DNA of 51,475 nt, from the NCBI GenBank assembly GCA_934633695.1, contig CAKTYT010000013.1:1-51475 (forward strand), in the 5' to 3' direction. The notes below the pieces were generated by a model. It saw nothing but the letters and a program-made list of their open reading frames with translations, had not been told where the DNA came from and searched no databases. Position 1 is the stretch's first letter; every line of letters starts with the position of its first letter. Origin of the DNA: an uncultured Clostridia bacterium. GTDB lineage: Bacteria; Bacillota; Clostridia; Christensenellales; CAG-138. This document shows, in pieces, positions 16,701-22,800 of this stretch. A program made the position numbers and the translations under genes.

Positions 16701-17135
16701 ATCTGCATGGGAGAGTCCGACGACCTCGTAATTGAGGTCGGAACCCTCGATTACGGTGACACTTTCTCCATTGAAGCGGAAGGTCGTGTAACCGATGGGG
16801 ACATCTGTCACGCCGATCTTTTCACTGCCGTCGCTGTACGATGCAGTTACGGTAACGCTTACCGTGCCAACGGCACCTTGCTTCCCGGTTACGGTGACGG
16901 AATTGCCGTCGACCTTTGCCGACGCAAGATTTGTGTCGGATAAGACTGCTTTGACAGATACTGCATCGTCAACGGGGACACTTATTACAGCACCCGTGTT
17001 GGAAACATTTTCCTTGACGAGCTGCAGTTCGTCCGGGTTCGTTGCAAAACACTCCCTGCCGGTTGGCAGTGACACGACAGCAACACCTGCCAACAGGGAA
17101 AATGCAAGCAACAAAGATAGAATTCGTTTCTTCAT
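13800..17135 (-). CDS. Secreted Cthe_2159-like beta-helix protein with C-terminal dockerin
   Basis: A 1111-residue exported protein. Residues 1-30 are a signal peptide. Residues 30-165 hold Ig/cadherin-like beta repeats. From about 175 to 640 there is a right-handed beta-helix with repeated short strands around GGSLTINANSKNGIKTGAG, LRLSSGNDAIKADDAG and GDDGVHADYTL. This is the hallmark of the calcium- and polygalacturonate-binding Cthe_2159 family (PF14262). An unassigned beta region, a GGPGGGPGG stretch and a PTPDPTP linker follow. The final 63 residues are a type I dockerin with two calcium loops, DVDGDGRITTAD and DVNGDGAVNVTD, each followed by a helix. The dockerin should dock onto cohesins such as those of the protein at 22801. 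The start at 17135 begins the signal peptide; the longer frame passes through the promoter. The ribosome site is weak. Confidence 0.85.
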   Translation of the reverse strand: MKKRILSLLLAFSLLAGVAVVSLPTGRECFATNPDELQLVKENVSNTGAVISVPVDDAVSVKAVLSDTNLASAKVDGNSVTVTGKQGAVGTVSVTVTASYSDGSEKIGVTDVPIGYTTFRFNGESVTVIEGSDLNYEVVGLSHADELEHELTVTSDSLGNAVYTAADGAKLSVAIKKSGGTYVFEGNCSDGSISVKKEAKNNTFLLLNGLTLSSSFTSPITVKKDSKAAVIITALTGTVNALSDAEFNDNDTYGPAADGGNGQNQYYAEGAVIKAKTGSTVYVNGGGSLTINANSKNGIKTGAGSMLEISELSLNVTAVKNCLGSENELIIRSGTLRLSSGNDAIKADDAGLTGTVLITGGDIHINSQDEGIIAADKVVICSGTFDITTSGDAIKAENVDESDGNILIYGGDFTINSVCDGLQAAGGIDIYGGELDITCCEGSTNSSYNKDTDPSAKGIKSGNGTLTIHGGSITVNSADDALHSNSNLSIFGGTLTLASGDDGVHADYTLTLGTENGDDSLIDLTVTDSYEGFEGAYIIGLSGNYDVYSDDDCINAANGDLAGYDFKLRIFGGNFVCHGRIGDGIDSNGALTIAGGTVEVYAPGNANAALDSDGALNLVGGTTLAVGQSEMAQTPNSGVYVLFGSGGGGWWGREMPSKAGVSFTEGDTIAIYNSSNVKIFESTVRYFNSNATSNHVTFSSPQLVSGQTYYLYKNGTSITSATAGGSAGTIPTIPETGSSTSPWKPVGAAVELYSRVTEMNAGIPAVIVGTSNSYALSGGATLSGSAVTIAASGNGYTISGVTENTEWYCDAAGHIYCSVDGVDYYLAYTSSGGWNQTYSLSLTTAPSSAPVWSINPSGSYAAISTSISMGGPGGGPGGPGGGPGGSRTLYLTSSGSSFGLSTSYGNVYIYSPETALARLNGTTSYVINIDNGESITEAQILAAAEVIYKSGLNAQEQTLDWSSTLIGMEWNSPLAMEQGNYVLTISVDGTVIGTISVMVISPSSGGTAPTPGVPEPPTPPPTPDPTPTPDPTPTPDPTPTPDPTPTPGFMTGDVDGDGRITTADALLVMRYSLGLVQLTPEQLAAADVNGDGAVNVTDALTLMRMAMGLTA

Positions 17136-17187
17136 TTTTTGAAAATCTTTCTGTAAATTTTTTGGACTGTTCGTCCGATCAAGATAC

Positions 17188-17216
17188 AGTATACCACCGG
17201 GCAAATCATTTGTTAA
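17188..17216 (-). promoter_or_regulatory. Promoter of the beta-helix dockerin gene
   Basis: Minus strand TTAACA (17216-17211), 17-bp spacer, TATACT (17193-17188), about 50 bp before the start at 17135. Confidence 0.75.
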
Positions 17217-17277
17217 GCTGTTTTTACCGAGGAGCGTGTCGAAATCGGGAAATTTTCTCAAGAAAAAAGTGGACATA

Positions 17278-17316
17278 AAGCGAAAGACTCACACACGTTG
17301 AAGCATGGGTGAGTCT
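17278..17316 (-). terminator. Terminator of the RsgI-like/PepSY operon
   Basis: An 8-bp inverted repeat AGACTCAC (17285-17292) with GTGAGTCT (17309-17316), with a T-containing tail on the minus strand. Confidence 0.6.
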
Positions 17317-17341
17317 CTCTTAAGATGAGTATCAGCGAAGA

Positions 17342-19108
17342 TCAGTCATCGTATTCGCAGTCATATTCAATTACGTCGCCGGTCACGGCATTGATCTTGA
17401 CGCTGTATTCATAGCCCGCAGATTTGAACTCGATTTCGTACACGGCAATACCGTCATCGTAATCGAACTCAACTTCAAGCTCGGATACGGATTCGGCATT
17501 AACGCCCGCACGCTTGAATGCGATCTGCTTTGCTTCTTCGTGAGTGATAACGTTGCCGGACTGGGGAGGTGTGCTGTCATCATCTCTTGCTTCGCGGTCG
17601 CATTCGATAATCGCTCCGCTCCGTGCATTTATCTCATAGTCGTATTCGTAACTTGACGTTTCAAACTCGACTTCGTAAATTGCAAGACCGTCATCATAAT
17701 CAAACTTTACCTTGCAATTCGTGATTTCACTTTCGCCGATGCCCGCATGGTTTAGGGCAATCTGCTTTGCTCTTTCACTGCCAATATAAACACTTTGCGT
17801 GGGCTTGGGAGCATTTGTCGGTTCCGCCGTTGGAGCGGGGGTCGAAGGCTGCTGGGTTGCCGTAAAGTAATCATCATCCCTGTCTTTATCAACGCTGAGG
17901 ATACTGCCGTTTCTTGCATCTATATCGTATTCATATTCGTAGCCTGAGGATTTGAATTCGACCTCATAGCAGGGGATACCGTTCTCATAGTCAAACTTGA
18001 CTTTAAGGCCGTATGCAGCTGTTTCTTCAATACCTGCGTGACCGAGGGCAATGCCCTTTGCTTCATCTGCGGTAATGAGGGACTCGTCAACGGGAGCGGG
18101 GGTTGCGAACTCATCCGGTACGGAGGAGGAAGTCTCAAAGTCATAGTCGAGGACAGTACCGCGTGCTGCATCGATTTCAAATTCATGAACGGCATAACCG
18201 CCTGCTTCGACTGCAAAGAGAATTTCAACTTCGTAGACCATCCTGCCGTCATCGCAATCAAGGTGGCAGGATACGGAATGTGCAGTGCCGAGATCAAGGC
18301 CCGCATGTTCAGCGGCAATGCGTTTTGCTTCTTCAGTGCCGATAAAGGCTGCATCGACAGGCTTGCCGACGGAATCAATGCCGGAAATGTTCAGCTTACC
18401 CGATTCAAGGAGCAGGTTAAGCTCATTGATGTTAAGAGCAACGAGGGATTTAACTGTATAGGCAGCATCAATACTTATGATCGAACGGATAAGCTGGGCT
18501 TTACCGACGGTAATGCCGTATTCGTCTGCCATGGCGGTGAGTTCGGCATCGACTTCAACAGCCTGACTGAGGACTGCACCGTTGAAAGCAGCACCGCTGA
18601 GAATTGCATTGATTTCATCGGAGAGCTTCCGGCGGAGGGCAATGCTGTTGCCGCCTTCAACGCTTACAAGAATTGAATTTGCAAGTTCATTAAGGTATCC
18701 ATGCTTGAGCATTGAGCCTATTATCGCGTTGACTGCAACGTCGAGGCTTGAACCTTTAAAATCGAGGCCTTCGACAACAATGCGTGCTTCATCGTTGAGT
18801 GGGGTAACGGAAAGAACTTTCTCATTCCTGTTTACGGTAATCTCGATACCGGGGTTGACATCGAGCGAAACGGTTGTATAGACCTTATTCCCGGCGGAGA
18901 ATGAGACACCGACTACGCCTGCGATAAGGAAGACGAATGCTGCCGCAATGGCAAGGATACGGGGGAGGGCTGAGGATTTCTTAACTTCATTCATGGAGAT
19001 TATTTTTCCTTTCTTACTCTTGCAGTCCTCAAGGACGGCGGAAAGAACATCCGGTGTCGCATTAGAGAACGCCTTAAATACTTTGCTTTCGATTTCTCTG
19101 CTGTTCAT
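17342..19108 (-). CDS. RsgI-like membrane anti-sigma factor with four PepSY domains
   Basis: A 588-residue single-pass protein. The cytoplasmic part (1-50) has DVLSAVLEDCKSKKGKIISM, as in clostridial anti-sigma proteins. One transmembrane helix lies at about 50-70. The next region (75-175) starts VYTTVSLDVNPGIEITVNRN and continues VLSVTPLNDEARIVVEGLDF, closely resembling the extracellular conserved domain of RsgI. Four PepSY-like repeats follow, each with a (E/D)EAK-(R/Q)IAxxHAG helix and a VYEVEF strand; the last ends the protein. Its ATG overlaps the TGA of the ECF sigma gene (ATGA), so the two are coupled and probably partners. In Clostridium thermocellum, RsgI proteins sense polysaccharide and free SigI; here the sensor end is PepSY, not a carbohydrate module, and the sigma factor is ECF-type. 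Confidence 0.8.
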   Translation of the reverse strand: MNSREIESKVFKAFSNATPDVLSAVLEDCKSKKGKIISMNEVKKSSALPRILAIAAAFVFLIAGVVGVSFSAGNKVYTTVSLDVNPGIEITVNRNEKVLSVTPLNDEARIVVEGLDFKGSSLDVAVNAIIGSMLKHGYLNELANSILVSVEGGNSIALRRKLSDEINAILSGAAFNGAVLSQAVEVDAELTAMADEYGITVGKAQLIRSIISIDAAYTVKSLVALNINELNLLLESGKLNISGIDSVGKPVDAAFIGTEEAKRIAAEHAGLDLGTAHSVSCHLDCDDGRMVYEVEILFAVEAGGYAVHEFEIDAARGTVLDYDFETSSSVPDEFATPAPVDESLITADEAKGIALGHAGIEETAAYGLKVKFDYENGIPCYEVEFKSSGYEYEYDIDARNGSILSVDKDRDDDYFTATQQPSTPAPTAEPTNAPKPTQSVYIGSERAKQIALNHAGIGESEITNCKVKFDYDDGLAIYEVEFETSSYEYDYEINARSGAIIECDREARDDDSTPPQSGNVITHEEAKQIAFKRAGVNAESVSELEVEFDYDDGIAVYEIEFKSAGYEYSVKINAVTGDVIEYDCEYDD

Positions 19109-19719
19109 AGCTTATGGATATTCCTTTCTTGATGTTGAATTTTGATTTCTGTTGTCCCCACTGTGCAGGCATGCTTCAGCTTGCCTATGGCACGGTGGTA
19201 CTTTGAAAGAACGGTTGCGACGGGGAGTTCAAGGAAGCTTGCTGTTTCACGGTGCTTGAAACCCGATACGACATGGAGAACGATTATTTTTCGTTCTTCA
19301 TCCGTCAGGGCTGAAAAACAGTGATTTAGAAGCAGTCTGTCTTCAATATCAACACTGTCATCAGAGGTGAAACCGAATTCCCATTCCTCGTCTGTAAGAT
19401 TGATTGTTCGGCTCTTATGTTTGAGCATGTCATAACACAAGTGCTTGGCAATTGTCAGTATCCATGCCAACGGCTTCCCATGGGATTTATAGCCCGCCGC
19501 TGCGTGATAGATGTTGACATAACAGTCGTGCATGACATCCTCGGCGTCGTGTTTGTCTTTTAATACAGACAGAGAGTAACTATAAACCGAAACCTTGGTT
19601 TTGACATACAGCGATTCAAAGGCTTCGCTGTCTCCTGCGGCAACCATGTTTATCAGTTTGTCAAGCTGCTCTGCGTCACTGCAAACACACTCCTGCATTG
19701 TTAAAAGTAAACCGAACAT
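19105..19719 (-). CDS. ECF-type sigma factor paired with the RsgI-like protein
   Basis: A 204-residue sigma-70 family protein. Region 2 covers about residues 25-95 (FESLYVKTKVSVYSYSL, DKHDAEDVMHDCYVNIY, PLAWILTIAKHLCYDML). Region 4 covers about 130-185 (LTDEERKIIVLHVVSGFKHR, ETASFLELPVATVLSKYHRA). The start has AAAGGAG 7 nt upstream. A 4-bp overlap couples it to the downstream RsgI-like gene. The pair sits just upstream of the beta-helix dockerin gene on the same strand, although that gene has its own promoter, a possible target. Confidence 0.88.
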   Translation of the reverse strand: MFGLLLTMQECVCSDAEQLDKLINMVAAGDSEAFESLYVKTKVSVYSYSLSVLKDKHDAEDVMHDCYVNIYHAAAGYKSHGKPLAWILTIAKHLCYDMLKHKSRTINLTDEEWEFGFTSDDSVDIEDRLLLNHCFSALTDEERKIIVLHVVSGFKHRETASFLELPVATVLSKYHRAIGKLKHACTVGTTEIKIQHQERNIHKL

Positions 19720-19811
19720 CTCTTTGCTCCTTTCGATAGGTTAACGAATCAAGACTGCATTTTATTGCATTGAATTTGGAAGAAAATGAAATATATTTAT
19801 TTGAATGCAGC

Positions 19812-19844
19812 AAGCCCCTTCCGTATGTCGTGGAAAGGGCTTTT
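19812..19844 (-). terminator. Weak hairpin downstream of the gene at 19858
   Basis: A GC-rich inverted repeat (AAGCCCCTTCC with GGAAAGGGCTT). Read on the minus strand it lacks a clean T run, so terminator function is uncertain. Confidence 0.35.
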
Positions 19845-19857
19845 ATACGGGTTTATG

Positions 19858-20508
19858 TTATTCAGTGGGGGATGCGGTCGGCGTTTGTTCAGGCACCCTT
19901 GTTGCCGCCGGGGTAGGGGATTGCAGCTGCGAATAATCTGGCGTGTGTGCAGGCTCAGACTGAGGATTGCGGTCAATGATGGCGATATCGGTAATTATCC
20001 ACTTGCCGTCGTACTTTTCGAGAGTGATTCTGTATCTTGCATCGCTCCACCCGGGTACGGGAGCTTCGTTGTTGTCGTCATACGGCGTTGCATGAATCTG
20101 GAGTACGCGTTCAACAATCGTAACTTCAGCCTTTTTTGACCACGGGAGTACGCTCATTCTCTCAAGGCTGATTCGGTAGTCGTAGGTATCGACATGATAG
20201 GCATCGTATTTTCCGCTGTAAAGATCGGAGTCAGCGTTGAGCCACAGCTGAGAGAAATGTTCTGAAAGTTCAGTTAAACTTCCGCCTGACAGTATGCAGT
20301 CCGCACGCATTTCCATACCCTCTGTAACAATAATGTAAATATTGCTGACATACATCGCCTCCATGAACACTGCATAGCAGAGGGCAAGCAGCAAAGCGAA
20401 AATGATAATGGTACGAAGTATGTAAACGAGCGAACGCCTTGCCTCTCCGAGATGCTTTGCTTTCTTTTGCGGTGTTTCGGGGAGCTTTCTTTTTTTTTGT
20501 CTGCCCAT
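19858..20508 (-). CDS. Membrane-anchored protein of unknown function
   Basis: A 216-residue protein with a basic cytoplasmic head (MGRQKKRKLPETPQKKAKHL), one transmembrane helix (about 30-50, LRTIIIFALLLALCYAVFM), an extracellular alpha/beta domain of about 130 residues, and a Pro/Thr/Ser-rich tail. The end of the domain, RYRITLEKYDGKWIITDIAI, resembles NTF2/Tim44-like or DUF4829-type domains, but I would not assign a family. The start at 20508 follows AAAGGA and lies downstream of the promoter; the longer frame overlaps the next gene. Confidence 0.7.
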   Translation of the reverse strand: MGRQKKRKLPETPQKKAKHLGEARRSLVYILRTIIIFALLLALCYAVFMEAMYVSNIYIIVTEGMEMRADCILSGGSLTELSEHFSQLWLNADSDLYSGKYDAYHVDTYDYRISLERMSVLPWSKKAEVTIVERVLQIHATPYDDNNEAPVPGWSDARYRITLEKYDGKWIITDIAIIDRNPQSEPAHTPDYSQLQSPTPAATRVPEQTPTASPTE

Positions 20509-20545
20509 TCGGTTAGTTCCTTTCATCGTCTGTTGACATGAATTA

Positions 20546-20574
20546 AGTATAACATCATTTAGAGTGTTAAGCAA
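20546..20574 (-). promoter_or_regulatory. Promoter of the membrane-anchored protein gene
   Basis: Minus strand TTGCTT (20574-20569), 17-bp spacer, TATACT (20551-20546). It excludes the upstream in-frame ATG at 20586. Confidence 0.6.
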
Positions 20575-20582
20575 GCCCCATT

Positions 20583-21092
20583 TCAATCGAGAAGCTCAGT
20601 CACCTCAATCGTGTCAAACGAGTATCCGAGTTCGTCTAGCAGGCGTACAATGTCAGATGACTTTACTATGAGTGAGGAAGTATTGACATTCGGATGGATC
20701 AAAATTTTGTCTTCCCTGAGCAAGTCGCTGTCGATTGCAACGCGTACAATATGATTCGTATCGTTGAGAAGTCCCGTGACTGTGACGGAGCCCTGCGTAA
20801 GTCCCAACAATTGTTCAAGAAGCTCTGCACCGGCAAAACTGAGCCTTGCAGTTCCGAGCTGCTTGCTGACGGAGGCAGTGCGAAATTTTTTTCTTGCACC
20901 CAGCAGGACAAGGTAGAATTCCGTTTGCTGTCTGTTTGTCAGGAAAAGGTTCTTGCAATGCTCTGCATCAATGCCTTCGTCAACGACTGCACAATCGTGC
21001 ATTGTTGCTGCGGCGGGGTGTTCGATTCGGTCGTACTGTATGCCGATTTTATCGAGAAAGTTCAGTACCGGTATTTCCTTCGGGTCAAGCAT
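20583..21092 (-). CDS. Prolyl-tRNA deacylase-like editing protein (YbaK/ProX fold)
   Basis: A 169-residue free-standing editing domain with EHPAAATMHDCAVVDEGIDA, then NLFLTNRQQTEFYLVLLGA, and FRTASVSKQLGTARLSFA. These resemble the PrdX/ProXp-ala family, which hydrolyses mischarged Ala-tRNA(Pro). A late IHPNVNTSSLIVKSSDIVRL segment also fits. The start follows AAAGGA by about 8 nt. It is the last gene of a three-gene run with the metallohydrolase and RlmH. Confidence 0.85.
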   Translation of the reverse strand: MLDPKEIPVLNFLDKIGIQYDRIEHPAAATMHDCAVVDEGIDAEHCKNLFLTNRQQTEFYLVLLGARKKFRTASVSKQLGTARLSFAGAELLEQLLGLTQGSVTVTGLLNDTNHIVRVAIDSDLLREDKILIHPNVNTSSLIVKSSDIVRLLDELGYSFDTIEVTELLD

Positions 21093-21112
21093 TACTGCAA
21101 TCCTTTCATTAA

Positions 21113-21592
21113 TTATTTGTGATACGGCTCTCCGTTCATTATTTTGAACGCTCTGTAAAGCTGTTCGACGAGGATGATCCTGAAAATCTGGTGCGAAAAG
21201 GTCATCCGCGAAAAACAGATTTTATAATCAGCACGTTTAAGAACCTCAGATGACAGGCCATTTGAACCACCAATGATGAAAGCAAACCTTCCGGAACCCG
21301 ACAACATGAAACTCTTGAGCTTGTCCGAGAATTCCTCCGAGGACAGCTGCCTGCCCGCAAGGTCGGCGGCGATGACCGTTTCACCGTCTTGAATCTTTTC
21401 AATGATTCGCCGACCCTCAGCAATGCGAATATTTTCAAGCTCTGCCGGGCTGAGCTTTTCGGGAGCTTTTTCATCGGGAAGCTCGATAATTTCGATTTCG
21501 GTAAAACGTGTCAGTCTCTTTTTGAATTCGTTCACGGCATCGGTATAAAATTTTTCTTTGAGCTTTCCGACACAGATGATTCTTATCCTCAT
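21113..21592 (-). CDS. rlmH: 23S rRNA (pseudouridine1915-N3)-methyltransferase
   Basis: A 159-residue SPOUT methyltransferase. It starts MRIRIICVGKLKEKFYTDAV, has the SAM-knot FAFIIGGSNGLS (about residues 103-114), and ends in the conserved LVEQLYRAFKIMNGEPYHK. It methylates pseudouridine 1915 in helix 69 of 23S rRNA using S-adenosylmethionine. It overlaps the upstream metallohydrolase by 4 bp, a gene order often seen in Bacillota. Confidence 0.96.
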   Translation of the reverse strand: MRIRIICVGKLKEKFYTDAVNEFKKRLTRFTEIEIIELPDEKAPEKLSPAELENIRIAEGRRIIEKIQDGETVIAADLAGRQLSSEEFSDKLKSFMLSGSGRFAFIIGGSNGLSSEVLKRADYKICFSRMTFSHQIFRIILVEQLYRAFKIMNGEPYHK

Positions 21593-22368
21593 ATTTCAAA
21601 TATCCCAGTGATCTCGCTCCGCTTTGCAACGGTTAGGTTGAAATCGGTTATGCCGTCCTCTGCAAGCACATTTGAAACCGTTTCAAGTGCAAGCGACGGT
21701 GTATTGTTTTCGCTGCTCAGATGACCCAATACGGCGAAGCGTATTCCCATCGAATAAAACTGCGAAAGCAGCTTTCCGCAGCTCTCGTTCGAAAGGTGTC
21801 CCTTAGTTGACAGGATCCTTTGCTTTAATACATATGGATAAGGTCCGTTTTTCAACATTTCAATATCGTGGTTTGCCTCGACAAACACCAGGCTGCACCC
21901 TTCGGCATGGCTGAACATTGAATCCTGTACGCAGCCGATGTCTGTCATATAGAGGAGCTTTTTTCCTCCCTCAAAAAAAGTGAATCCGACCGATTCTGCG
22001 GCGTCATGGGGGGTGCGGAACGGCGTGATGTTGACATTGCCTATGTAGAAATCCTGGTCGGAGCGGAACAGCCGGACATTCTTAAATGCAATTTCCTTGA
22101 CGATGGGCTGCATCGCTTCCCAGGTGGCTGCATTGGCGTAAACCGGCAGATTATATTTCCTTGAAAGAATTCCGACGGCCTTTGTATGGTCGATATGGTC
22201 GTGAGTGATCAGTATCCCCGACAGCTCCGTTGGCGATATGCTGAGTTCGCTCAGTGCACCGGAAACAGCTTTTCCCGTCAGCCCGGCATCAATAAGCAAT
22301 TTTGTCTCTCCGCAGTCCAACAGGGATGAATTGCCTGATGAACCGCTGAAAAGCGGAATAAATCTCAT
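21589..22368 (-). CDS. MBL-fold metallohydrolase (WalJ/YycJ-like)
   Basis: A 259-residue metallo-beta-lactamase fold protein. The N-terminus FIPLFSGSSGNSSLLDCGET is typical of YycJ/WalJ. The metal site HDHIDH lies at about residues 56-61, with a distal His in FRTPHDAAESVGF and a later VEANHD. Members are probable exonucleases linked to cell-wall and DNA repair processes; the substrate here is inferred only from family. It has a GAGGG ribosome site, its own promoter, and leads the rlmH run. Confidence 0.88.
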   Translation of the reverse strand: MRFIPLFSGSSGNSSLLDCGETKLLIDAGLTGKAVSGALSELSISPTELSGILITHDHIDHTKAVGILSRKYNLPVYANAATWEAMQPIVKEIAFKNVRLFRSDQDFYIGNVNITPFRTPHDAAESVGFTFFEGGKKLLYMTDIGCVQDSMFSHAEGCSLVFVEANHDIEMLKNGPYPYVLKQRILSTKGHLSNESCGKLLSQFYSMGIRFAVLGHLSSENNTPSLALETVSNVLAEDGITDFNLTVAKRSEITGIFEI

Positions 22369-22401
22369 GTTATTTCCCTCATCTGCTTGATTTCAACGCA
22401 C

Positions 22402-22430
22402 ATTTTACAGCCAAAACACGCATGTGTCAA
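22402..22430 (-). promoter_or_regulatory. Promoter of the metallohydrolase-rlmH operon
   Basis: Minus strand perfect TTGACA (22430-22425), 17-bp spacer, TAAAAT (22407-22402). Confidence 0.8.
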
Positions 22431-22616
22431 TCGATGGAGGAAAAAACAATCAAAAGATACTTGCCTATACAGAAAACTAGAATATTATGGCAATGATTGG
22501 CAGCAAAGAAGGTTTGGGATGACACATTTACCATCTAATGATATGAATCCCAATAATTATATATAAAAAACGGGCAAAAAAAGCCCGTTTGACCCCCCTA
22601 TTTTCGAAAAAAATGT
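22431..22616. other. Intergenic region with a hairpin
   Basis: No gene is seen. A TTGCCT-16-TATTAT pair near 22463-22490 could be a weak plus-strand promoter. A perfect stem AAACGGGC/GCCCGTTT (22568-22575, 22583-22590) with a loop of seven A lies before the main promoter. On the minus strand the hairpin is followed by six T, so it may stop antisense transcription. Confidence 0.4.
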
Positions 22617-22645
22617 TTGCATAATGGGAAAGGTTTTGATATAAT
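22617..22645 (+). promoter_or_regulatory. Promoter of the giant cohesin/adhesin gene
   Basis: TTGCAT (22617-22622), 17-bp spacer, TATAAT (22640-22645) with TGA upstream, an extended -10. Confidence 0.75.
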
Positions 22646-22800
22646 GTGCCTGTGGTTAACTATGCGTATGCATATAGTCCACAATTTGACCGCTTTGTAA
22701 TCAAAGCGTACTCCCCATGAAGCTACCGTGGGTCGGGAAACGGTTCATCCGCCGATCGGCTTGCGTTAGACTTAAATATCTTTTGGAAGGAGATTTCCGC
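22646..22800 (+). promoter_or_regulatory. Structured 5' leader of the giant gene
   Basis: The leader has several dyads in series: GTGG...CCAC enclosing ACTAT...ATAGT (about 22651-22682), CGCTTTG/CAAAGCG (about 22691-22708), CCGT/ACGG (about 22727-22743) and GCCGATCGGC (about 22752-22761), then GGAAGGAG at 22784-22791. It matches no riboswitch class I know. It may stabilise the mRNA or be regulatory. Confidence 0.4.

Noticed and set aside
13800..17135. Polysaccharide lyase activity of the beta-helix protein
   Set aside because: The fold resembles pectate lyases, but the closest family known to me (Cthe_2159) binds without cutting, and I see no catalytic signature.
20583..20586. 4-bp overlap between the membrane protein gene and the deacylase-like gene
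   Set aside because: It needs a start upstream of the promoter at 20546-20574; the supported start is 20508, so there is no overlap.
22646..22800. Cyclic-di-GMP or other known riboswitch in the scaffold leader
   Set aside because: The conserved cores of the classes I know (for example GGCAAACC or ACGCAAAGCC of GEMM) are not present.
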